A DNA stretch of 6,831 bases, taken from NCBI GenBank assembly GCA_002683585.1, contig NYTQ01000161.1, positions 1 to 6,831 of the forward strand, read 5' to 3'. The DNA comes from Cryomorphaceae bacterium (GTDB lineage: Bacteria; Bacteroidota; Bacteroidia; Flavobacteriales; Crocinitomicaceae). Both the position numbers and the translations under genes were made by a program. Below the pieces are notes generated by a model. That model was not told the DNA's origin and did no database searches. It worked only from the letters and a program-made list of their open reading frames with translations. Positions 1 through 6,380 of the stretch are shown here, piece by piece; position 1 is the first letter of the stretch, and every line of letters starts with the position of its first letter.

Positions 1-2256
1 ATTCCCTCTAGCCTTCGAGCCAACAAATCCCGAAACTTGCTGAGCATTTTCCGGAAGCGATAAAACCGTATTTCCATTTTTCAAGCTAAAGTTAGATGCT
101 GATTGTCGCAATGAATAATACCCTTCATAACCGAAAGTGAGCGGACTAGATTTAGCGAGCAAGTCGCATTTATAGATCGCTCCCGTAATGAGACCACTTA
201 ACTCCTCTCTTTCCGTAGCTGAATAATCGTCTTCAACATCTTTTACCGAAATATCAAAATCGGCAACGAAATTGTAGGCAGCGTCGCCAAAAATGATCAA
301 ACGACCGCCATTCTCTATCCACGGCATAAGCTGACCTAGCTGGTTAGCAGAAAGCTCTCCTTCCGGCAGAACGATTATATCAAGTTCATCAATTCGACTT
401 AATTCAGATACCCGAAACATTCGAAACGGTAAAGCCAATTCTTTTTCAAAGAAATGCCATATTTCACCTGTATTCAGCGGAGATAAGTCCCCGCCTGAAA
501 GTACTCCTACCTGAGGAAGGAATATTTCATTGTATGAAGATGAACCGAAATCCTTCCCCTTTGACACGTAACCAGAAGCTACAGGATGTATATCAATCAA
601 TGATTTATTTGCAGCTGTCTTCAGAATTTGATCAAAATCAGAGATGTCTTTATTAATCCCTCTAGGAATTACAAGCGTACCAACTGGGAATACCTCATTC
701 TCAATCTGAAACTCCTTTTCAGCCACTTTTACTGCGATGTTCTGTGAAAGAATTGATTGCAAAAATGCAGCTGAATTCATAGAATTCCATTTGCACAAAT
801 AAGCGTAACAATTTGGCATCGGATTCCGCACAAAATTCTGAGACCAATCTACAGCCACTTCTAGTTCACCTTTAAACCCATGGGCATCTAATCCGTAGGC
901 ATAAGGTAAAGACCAAGCCGTAATGTCGTATGTTAAAGAATCAGAAAGGTAGGTTTTCGGTTCGAAAAGTACCTCTATCATAGGCCCTTTGAGCTGATTT
1001 GTCGAAACCACTACATCACTTGTTTTATATTTCAAAGACTCTTGCGTCTGTCTTTCAAACGACCAAGCCTTAGCAACGCCTTCATTTGCAATATGCCCAA
1101 ATTCAATATCATGAGCCCGCAATAAGTTGGTGATCTTTTGAAGTTTATCATTTGCTCCCCGAAGTATATAATGATCATACTTATATTTTCTATTCAGGCT
1201 AAACATATTATAATTTTCAATGAGCTCCTCTTTATTTTGAAGGCTAACCTCAACCGTTGATAGTCCAGTTGTAACGTGATGATCTATACGGTCCTTAAGG
1301 GTTAAAGTATCCCCTAAATTTGTACGGACGCTCTTACCGGCCCTTCCACTACCCGCCTGCTCATAGGTCATGCCAATTGCGCCGTTATACATGGGATAGG
1401 TATCACCATAGCTTGGGTATAGTAAATCAAAAATTTCTTTCGAGAAATATAACCAACCTTTTTGGTCAAAGTACTTTGCATGATTTTTTCCAATTCTCTC
1501 CTGAAATTCTCTTTGCCAATCTGTAATAATTTCATGGAATGGTTCAGCTGCTGGCGGAAAATAATAAGGCTCGTTGTATCCTTGTTCATGAAAATCAACA
1601 TGGACATGTGGTAACCATTCATTATAGACCTTTATTCTTTGTTGACTTTCAACTTGCGTGAGCCATGCCCAATCGCGATTAAGGTCAAATAAATAGTGAT
1701 TAAACCGTCCTCCTGGCCAAGGCTCTTTATGTTCTATTGAAGAAGGATCTATGTTTTCAGCAGTGGACGCATATTGTTTGAAGAAATTGACATAACGATC
1801 TCTTCCGTCAGGATTAAGACAAGGGTCAATAATTACAATAGATTCTTTCAACCACTCCTTATGCTCTGTTAAAAGCTTGTATGCCGTTTGAATTGATGAT
1901 TCAGTAGCTGAACTTTCGTTTCCGTGTACATTATAGCTCAACCAAATAATGGGTAGTTTGGCGCTATTATCTCTTAAAAGGTGCGTTTTTCTTAATTCAT
2001 CTAATCGTTTAATATTTTCTTCACTACCCAAAAAAAACAGAATGAGCTTGCGGCCTTCATTAGTTTCTCCATATTCTAGTATTTTACTTTCATTCTCAAA
2101 GGCATTATGAAGGTTCTCATAAAAAGAAATTACCTCATGATGCCTTGTAAAGGCTTTACCGATTTCATGACCTAAAAGAGATTTTAAGGAAGGAGTTTCT
2201 TGCGCAAATAGATTTGAAACTACAAATAGAATAGTAAGGAGGATAAATTTTTTCAT
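1..2256 (-). CDS. Secreted M14-family zinc carboxypeptidase with C-terminal GATase1-like domain (3' end cut by window)
   Basis: This is a large secreted metallopeptidase that should remove residues from peptides outside the cytoplasm; its substrate cannot be told from sequence. The reading frame is open from an ATG at 2256 to the window edge, giving 752 codons without a stop. Residues 1-18 form a signal peptide (MKKF, a hydrophobic stretch, then LFA before QE). The M14 zinc site is visible: H111 and E114 in HGNES, with H223 in DFHEQG as the likely third ligand. NPDGRDR (148-154) and NRDW (193-196) match the substrate-binding region, and E299 in MTYEQAG is the likely catalytic glutamate. From about residue 580 (VGVLSGG, then IIVLPEG near 629) a DJ-1/GATase1-like domain begins, as in long Bacteroidota M14 proteins. 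Those run to roughly 800-850 residues, so perhaps 50-100 are missing. The gene lies 42 bases downstream of the ABC exporter with no terminator or clear promoter between, suggesting co-transcription. Family assignment is firm; physiological role is inference. Confidence 0.9.
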   Translation of the reverse strand, partial: MKKFILLTILFVVSNLFAQETPSLKSLLGHEIGKAFTRHHEVISFYENLHNAFENESKILEYGETNEGRKLILFFLGSEENIKRLDELRKTHLLRDNSAKLPIIWLSYNVHGNESSATESSIQTAYKLLTEHKEWLKESIVIIDPCLNPDGRDRYVNFFKQYASTAENIDPSSIEHKEPWPGGRFNHYLFDLNRDWAWLTQVESQQRIKVYNEWLPHVHVDFHEQGYNEPYYFPPAAEPFHEIITDWQREFQERIGKNHAKYFDQKGWLYFSKEIFDLLYPSYGDTYPMYNGAIGMTYEQAGSGRAGKSVRTNLGDTLTLKDRIDHHVTTGLSTVEVSLQNKEELIENYNMFSLNRKYKYDHYILRGANDKLQKITNLLRAHDIEFGHIANEGVAKAWSFERQTQESLKYKTSDVVVSTNQLKGPMIEVLFEPKTYLSDSLTYDITAWSLPYAYGLDAHGFKGELEVAVDWSQNFVRNPMPNCYAYLCKWNSMNSAAFLQSILSQNIAVKVAEKEFQIENEVFPVGTLVIPRGINKDISDFDQILKTAANKSLIDIHPVASGYVSKGKDFGSSSYNEIFLPQVGVLSGGDLSPLNTGEIWHFFEKELALPFRMFRVSELSRIDELDIIVLPEGELSANQLGQLMPWIENGGRLIIFGDAAYNFVADFDISVKDVEDDYSATEREELSGLITGAIYKCDLLAKSSPLTFGYEGYYSLRQSASNFSLKNGNTVLSLPENAQQVSGFVGSKARGN

Positions 2257-2298
2257 GATAAAATTTTTCTAAAATTAATAAATAAACCTTGCAGTAAA

Positions 2299-4080
2299 TT
2301 AAGCATCGAGCTGCTGCATCTCAACAAGATTGGCATAAACGCCGTTATTTGACATCAATTCCTTATGCTTCCCTGATTCAGCAACCACTCCATTTTCAAG
2401 GACTAAGATCATATCTGCTTTTTTAATCGTAGAAAGTCGATGGGCAATAACAATTGAAGTTCGGTCCTTCATCAGAAGGTCTAAAGCCTCTTGAACCAGC
2501 TTCTCAGAGACAGAATCAAGTGCTGATGTTGCTTCATCTAAAATCAGAATAGTCGGGTTCTTTAAAATAGCTCTCGCGATGGCTATACGCTGTTTTTGAC
2601 CACCTGAAAGTTGTATTCCACGGTCACCGACCTCCGTATCTAAAGCATCTGGAAAAGTCTGAATAAATTCCCAAGCATTGGCTTTTTTTGCGGCATCTAC
2701 AACTTCATCTTTCGAAGCACTTGGATTTCCAAATTGAATATTCTCAAATATACTTCCGGAAAATAAGAGCACATCCTGAGGTACATATGCCATATTTTCA
2801 CGTAAATAATTTAAATCGAACTCCTCAATAGATTTGTTGTTCATTTTGATAACGCCATCTGATACTGAATAGAAATTTAATATTAGACTGGCTATGGTTG
2901 TTTTACCAGAACCACTTGAACCCACCAGTGCGACGCGATCGTTCTTAAAAATATCAAAAGAAACATCTCGTAGAACTTCCACATCATCCCTTTGTGCATA
3001 GCGAAAATTAACATGATTAAAAGAAATAGAACCATCTATTCCTGTTGCGTGTCTACCTGATTTTATTTGCGTCTCCTCTTGATCATTGAGAATCTCCATA
3101 AGATTTTCAATTGCACCTCGTGTCTTCTGGATATTCGCATATAAATCCGGTAGTGATCCCACACTAGCACCCATCATAATTGTGAAAAGTACAAATTGAT
3201 AAAACCCTTCGTTTGAAAGCTCGGGCTGAGTGCCTTGAGTCATTAACAATCCCTGCCAAACAATAAAAACAATGGCCCCAAACAAGCAAAAGATGATAAA
3301 TGAAACAAACAAACCTCGCCAAATACCACTCTTTACATTTAAGTTTCTAATCTCTTTTGTTTTCTTGCCATAATTTGAAATAGAAAAACGTTCAAAAGTA
3401 AAAGCCTTGACATTTGAAATTCCAGATAAGGTTTCTTCAATGATAGAATTTGACTCCGCTGCATAATCCTGTGCCTGCTTGCTTAATTTACGAATAAACC
3501 TTCCAAAAAGAACAGCTAGAATAGCCATAATAGGAACAGTCCCAAGCATTATTAGGGCTAGCTTCCATGAAATCATAAATAAGAAGGCCACACCTCCTAA
3601 AATAATAATGACCTGTCGAAAAAACTCAGCTATGGTCGTACGAAGTGTTTCTTGAATTTGGGTAATATCCGACGAGACCCTACTCGTTAACTCACCAACC
3701 TTGTTGATATCAAAAAAATTCATTGGCATATAAACCATTTTCTTGAAGGCTGCATCGCGAATATCACGCAACGTGTTTTCGGTGACATTATTAAAAATAA
3801 CGACGCGAACAAAAGAGAACACAGCCTGAAATGCAAATAGAATAAATAAGGCGAATGCCACATCCGTAGCATTGTCAAAAGTCAAGAGTTCGATACTGTC
3901 CTTCGAAACAGATGTATTAGTCGTTGTAGAACCCAAAAGTTTACCCATTAAATAGGGAAAGACCAATCCAGCTGAGGACGACAGAAAAAGAAAAACCCAA
4001 CCAACTAGATACCACCATAAATATGGGCGAATAAAGTAAATAAGTGAAATTTTTGATTGAAACCTTTGTTTATCTTCCAT
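2299..4080 (-). CDS. ABC exporter half-transporter (fused membrane and ATPase domains, MsbA/BmrA type)
   Basis: This inner-membrane protein should work as a dimer, using ATP to move a lipid, drug or other amphipathic substrate outward; the substrate is not predictable. Numbering from the ATG at 4080 (593 residues), six hydrophobic segments lie near 20-46, 73-96, 153-173, 174-196, 254-279 and 291-314. The ATPase domain follows with every motif intact: A-loop Y361, Walker A GSSGSGKTT (387-395), Q-loop Q435, signature LSGGQ (491-495), Walker B ILILD ending at D515, catalytic E516, D-loop SALD and H-loop H547. An intact catalytic site fits a homodimer. Length is normal for the family. A TTG at 4095 would add five residues (MGQLS); I prefer the ATG because there is no ribosome binding site to favour TTG and the extension adds no recognisable sequence. 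The M14 peptidase follows after 42 bases on the same strand; rpmH is divergent. The name MsbA is not justified by sequence alone. Confidence 0.95.
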   Translation of the reverse strand: MEDKQRFQSKISLIYFIRPYLWWYLVGWVFLFLSSSAGLVFPYLMGKLLGSTTTNTSVSKDSIELLTFDNATDVAFALFILFAFQAVFSFVRVVIFNNVTENTLRDIRDAAFKKMVYMPMNFFDINKVGELTSRVSSDITQIQETLRTTIAEFFRQVIIILGGVAFLFMISWKLALIMLGTVPIMAILAVLFGRFIRKLSKQAQDYAAESNSIIEETLSGISNVKAFTFERFSISNYGKKTKEIRNLNVKSGIWRGLFVSFIIFCLFGAIVFIVWQGLLMTQGTQPELSNEGFYQFVLFTIMMGASVGSLPDLYANIQKTRGAIENLMEILNDQEETQIKSGRHATGIDGSISFNHVNFRYAQRDDVEVLRDVSFDIFKNDRVALVGSSGSGKTTIASLILNFYSVSDGVIKMNNKSIEEFDLNYLRENMAYVPQDVLLFSGSIFENIQFGNPSASKDEVVDAAKKANAWEFIQTFPDALDTEVGDRGIQLSGGQKQRIAIARAILKNPTILILDEATSALDSVSEKLVQEALDLLMKDRTSIVIAHRLSTIKKADMILVLENGVVAESGKHKELMSNNGVYANLVEMQQLDA

Positions 4081-4118
4081 GGAGAGTTGTCCCAAAAATG
4101 AGTCTGATTTTTCAACTA

Positions 4119-4126
4119 CAAAAATA
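4119..4126 (-). promoter_or_regulatory. Possible -7 element for the ABC exporter gene
   Basis: Read on the minus strand this is TATTTTTG, an exact match to the Bacteroidota -7 consensus TAnnTTTG, 38 bases before the exporter ATG. No TTTG sits at the expected upstream distance, where the sequence is an A/T run. One short match in AT-rich DNA is weak support. Confidence 0.35.
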
Positions 4127-4174
4127 ATGGTTTCAACGAGTATTGCTTTTTTTTAAATATTTTTCTTCGATACA

Positions 4175-4204
4175 TTTGTATTCTATAAAAAAAACCTATC
4201 TTTG
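4175..4204 (+). promoter_or_regulatory. rpmH promoter, Bacteroidota type (TTTG / TATCTTTG)
   Basis: A TTTG (4175-4178) and a TATCTTTG (4197-4204) are separated by 18 bases. They match the -33 TTTG and -7 TAnnTTTG elements used by the primary sigma factor of Bacteroidota. Transcription should begin around 4209-4211, leaving a leader of about 30 bases before the rpmH ATG. The upstream TTTG is itself part of TACATTTG (4171-4178), a second TAnnTTTG match, so a weaker start further upstream is possible. The leader has no Shine-Dalgarno sequence, which is usual in this phylum. Confidence 0.8.
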
Positions 4205-4240
4205 CAGTCCTCAAATGAACATTAATTTGAAATTAAAGAA

Positions 4241-4399
4241 ATGAAAAGAACGTTTCAACCTTCGTTAAGAAAAAGAAGAAATAAGCACGGCTTTAGAAGC
4301 AGAATGGCAACTAAAAACGGAAGACGAGTACTCGCTGCGCGAAGAAAAAAAGGAAGAAAAAAATTAAGTGTTTCCTCTGAAACACTAGCAAAGAGATAA
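4241..4399 (+). CDS. rpmH: 50S ribosomal protein bL34
   Basis: This 52-residue protein is a structural part of the large ribosomal subunit, binding 23S rRNA. The sequence is diagnostic: it opens MKRTFQPS, continues with a basic RKRR stretch and HGFRSRM (16-22), then the GRRVLAARR and KGRKKL segments, with a short tail ending in KR. Almost half the residues are Arg or Lys. The length is a little above the usual 44-50 because of the tail after LSV. The gene stands alone between its own promoter and a strong terminator. In many bacteria rpmH is followed by rnpA (RNase P protein); here the next gene is pckA on the opposite strand. The ABC exporter is divergent upstream. Confidence 0.97.
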   Translation: MKRTFQPSLRKRRNKHGFRSRMATKNGRRVLAARRKKGRKKLSVSSETLAKR

Positions 4400-4423
4400 T
4401 AGACTATCTTTTTGATAACATTG

Positions 4424-4450
4424 AAGAGCCCTCAGAAGAGGGCTTTTTTT
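4424..4450 (+). terminator. Intrinsic terminator of rpmH
   Basis: The stem AGCCCTC (4427-4433) pairs perfectly with GAGGGCT (4438-4444) across the loop AGAA, and seven T (4444-4450) follow. Flanking A/T pairs can lengthen the stem. It lies 25 bases after the rpmH stop codon. Read on the other strand the stem is followed by TCTTC, so it works mainly for rpmH. Confidence 0.92.
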
Positions 4451-4501
4451 ATGGTTAAAAATCTAAAGAATAATCCTCGAAATTAAAAATGTAGACACAC
4501 T

Positions 4502-4526
4502 AAAAAAGCCCTCTTGTGAGGGCTTT
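4502..4526 (-). terminator. Intrinsic terminator of pckA
   Basis: On the minus strand AAAGCCCTC pairs with GAGGGCTTT across the loop ACAA, giving nine base pairs, and the T run (six T, 4507-4502) overlaps the end of the stem. It lies 28 bases after the pckA stop codon. Stem and loop differ from the rpmH terminator by a single loop base. Confidence 0.9.
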
Positions 4527-4553
4527 AAATTAAAAGAAGCTCATGTAGTCGTT

Positions 4554-6164
4554 TTACACCAATATTTTAGGCGCTGCTGCTAAAATTGCAGGATCTGTCT
4601 CAGCTTTAAATGTTTCAAAATTCTCCACGAACTTGGATGCAAGATTCGCAGCAGTGTCATCGTAAGCAGCAGAATCAGCCCAAGTCTGTTTAGGATTCAA
4701 AATCTCGTCAGGAACATTAGGACAACTCGTAGGATAAGCCAACTCGAAGACAGGCAAAGTATCAAAAGCATTTTCATCAAGCTGACCTTCAAGCGCCGCA
4801 GTGATCATCGCCCGAGTGTAAGATAGCTTAATTCGACTTCCAACACCATAGCTTCCACCAGACCACCCAGTATTCACTAACCATACTTTGGTATCAGCAC
4901 CTGAAAGTTTTTCTCCCAATAGTTTCGCATACTTTGCAGGATGCAACGGTAAAAATGCAGCACCAAAACATGCCGAAAAGGTAGTAGTCGGCTCTGTTAT
5001 ACCAACCTCCGTTCCTGCTACTTTAGCAGTGTATCCAGACATGAAGTGATACATAGCCTGCTCAGTAGTTAACCTAGATATCGGTGGGATAACACCAAAA
5101 GCATCAGCCGTCAAAAAGAATATATTCTTTGGTGCACCGCCTTTTGAAGGCAAAACAACATTATCGATATGATGAATCGGATAAGATACACGCGTGTTTT
5201 CTGTTATTGATCCGTCTGTATAATCAGGTGTTGAACTTTCGTTTTCAAAACCAATATTCTCTAACAACGCACCAAATTTGATAGCATCATAAATCTGAGG
5301 CTCTTTACCACGAGAGAGGTCTATTGTTTTCGCATAGCATCCGCCTTCAAAATTAAAAACCGTCTCATTACTCCAACCGTGCTCATCGTCACCGATTAAT
5401 GCTCTCTGCGGGTCTGAAGACAAGGTTGTCTTGCCTGTTCCCGACAAACCGAAAAATATAGCCGTATCTCCCTGTTTACCTATGTTTGCAGAACAATGCA
5501 TAGATAACACATTTCTGTCGTGAGGTAAAATAAAGTTGAGCACAGAAAAGATTCCTTTTTTAATTTCACCTGTATATCCGGTACCGCCGATTAGAATCAT
5601 TTTTTTAGAAAAATTCAAAACAGCAAAATTATGCTGTCTCGTTCCATCAATTTCGGGGTCTGCATAAAAACCAGGAGCACACACGATGTGCCAATCTGGT
5701 AAGAAGTTTTCTAGCTCGTCATTTTCAGGGCGCAAAAACATATTATAAGCAAACATATTTGACCATGGAAGCTCTGTAATTACCCTAATGTTCATTCTAA
5801 AATCATCATCCGCACAGGCATATGAATCTCGAACGTACAAATCTCTTCCGGAAAGATATGCTTGCATGCGCTCATAAATCGTATCAAAATGCGCTTCGCT
5901 TATTCCTTTGTTGATTCCTCCCCACCAAACTGAGTCCTTGGTGATGTCGTCCTCTACTATAAATCTGTCTTGTGGTGAGCGTCCGGTGAATTCACCAGTA
6001 TCGATTGCTAAGGCTCCAGTATCTGAAAGAAGACCTTGTCCCTGTAGTATTGTATCTTCTACTAATTCTGCAGGTGTTAAATTCCAAAATTGGTTTCCTG
6101 TGTTTTTCAGACCTATTGAACTAGCCAGATCTGAGGTGGAACCAAAATTCCCGAATAAATCCAT
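4554..6164 (-). CDS. pckA: Phosphoenolpyruvate carboxykinase (ATP-dependent)
   Basis: This cytoplasmic enzyme converts oxaloacetate and ATP to phosphoenolpyruvate, CO2 and ADP, the entry step of gluconeogenesis; it can run in reverse when PEP and CO2 are high. The 536 residues match the usual length of about 540. Visible landmarks are GEFTGRSPQDRF (57-68) with substrate arginine R62, Y197, the metal-binding lysine K203 and histidine H223 (HCSANIG), the phosphate loop GLSGTGKTT (239-247) with K245 and T246, the acidic metal site in IGDDEHGW (D259, D260), R325 in ENTRVSYP, and SRIKLSYTR (443-451) in the nucleotide-binding region. The P-loop form and overall pattern identify the ATP type rather than the GTP type. 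The gene appears monocistronic, with its own promoter, a leader palindrome and a terminator; it converges on rpmH and diverges from the TonB-family gene. The ATG at 6164 is the only start that fits the promoter. Nothing is missing or broken. Confidence 0.98.
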   Translation of the reverse strand: MDLFGNFGSTSDLASSIGLKNTGNQFWNLTPAELVEDTILQGQGLLSDTGALAIDTGEFTGRSPQDRFIVEDDITKDSVWWGGINKGISEAHFDTIYERMQAYLSGRDLYVRDSYACADDDFRMNIRVITELPWSNMFAYNMFLRPENDELENFLPDWHIVCAPGFYADPEIDGTRQHNFAVLNFSKKMILIGGTGYTGEIKKGIFSVLNFILPHDRNVLSMHCSANIGKQGDTAIFFGLSGTGKTTLSSDPQRALIGDDEHGWSNETVFNFEGGCYAKTIDLSRGKEPQIYDAIKFGALLENIGFENESSTPDYTDGSITENTRVSYPIHHIDNVVLPSKGGAPKNIFFLTADAFGVIPPISRLTTEQAMYHFMSGYTAKVAGTEVGITEPTTTFSACFGAAFLPLHPAKYAKLLGEKLSGADTKVWLVNTGWSGGSYGVGSRIKLSYTRAMITAALEGQLDENAFDTLPVFELAYPTSCPNVPDEILNPKQTWADSAAYDDTAANLASKFVENFETFKAETDPAILAAAPKILV

Positions 6165-6175
6165 AAAATGTTTTT

Positions 6176-6189
6176 TAAGCCTAGGCTTA
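6176..6189. promoter_or_regulatory. Perfect 14-base palindrome in the pckA leader (possible operator)
   Basis: TAAGCCTAGGCTTA reads the same on both strands without a mismatch. It lies 11 bases before the pckA ATG and 11 bases past the predicted -7 element, so it falls inside the transcribed leader. A dimeric repressor bound here would block early transcription. As RNA the palindrome has no loop, so DNA binding is more likely than a hairpin. The binding protein is unknown. Confidence 0.45.
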
Positions 6190-6196
6190 TATTTAT

Positions 6197-6271
6197 ACTA
6201 CAAAATTAGTGTTCAAGGACTGAAAACAAAGAGAAATACAATCAATTTTACTAACAATAACGTTTTGTAGT
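6197..6271. repeat. Inverted repeat ACTACAAAA / TTTTGTAGT, arms 57 bases apart
   Basis: Nine bases at 6197-6205 recur as the exact reverse complement at 6263-6271 in the pckA/TonB divergent region. The left arm overlaps the pckA -7 element. A paired binding site is possible, but a nine-base AT-rich match over this distance may be chance. Confidence 0.25.
6201..6230 (-). promoter_or_regulatory. pckA promoter, Bacteroidota type (TTTG / TAATTTTG)
   Basis: On the minus strand a TTTG (6230-6227) and a TAATTTTG (6208-6201) are separated by 18 bases, the same spacing as in the rpmH promoter. They match the -33 and -7 consensus of Bacteroidota. Transcription should begin near 6195, giving a leader of about 30 bases that contains the 14-base palindrome. 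Confidence 0.7.
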
Positions 6272-6380
6272 GTTGGTAAATTAATTATTTAGTAACCTAA
6301 ATATTTTGTATATTAAGTAAGTGTCATTTTCACACATTGTCAGTGGCACGGGTTTTGGTTTATATGGTAAAAACTAGACC

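Noticed and set aside
1320..1526. Plus-strand open frame of 68 codons
   Set aside because: It lies antisense inside the M14 peptidase, whose conserved motifs fix the coding frame; no family resemblance.
1368..1622. Minus-strand open frame of 84 codons
   Set aside because: It is a shifted frame inside the M14 peptidase. The overlapping peptidase frame has no stop across the entire span and carries the catalytic residues.
4081..4095. TTG at 4095 as the start of the ABC exporter
   Set aside because: Possible, but an ATG follows five codons later, no ribosome binding site favours the TTG, and the added residues show no recognisable feature.
4211..4230. TCAAAT...ATTTGA stem in the rpmH leader as a regulatory hairpin
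   Set aside because: Only six base pairs, mostly A/T, with an eight-base loop; too weak to claim as a regulatory RNA structure.
4451..4486. Tiny ATG-started frame of 11 codons between the two terminators
   Set aside because: Too short, between two transcription stops, and without any promoter or family signal.
5908..6270. Plus-strand open frame of 120 codons
   Set aside because: Most of it is antisense to the conserved N-terminus of pckA and it continues into the promoter region; its translation resembles no protein I know.
6276..6298. GGTAAATTAATTATTTAGTAACC as a hairpin or operator
   Set aside because: The symmetry is broken by several mismatches and most of it is A/T, so chance is the simplest explanation.
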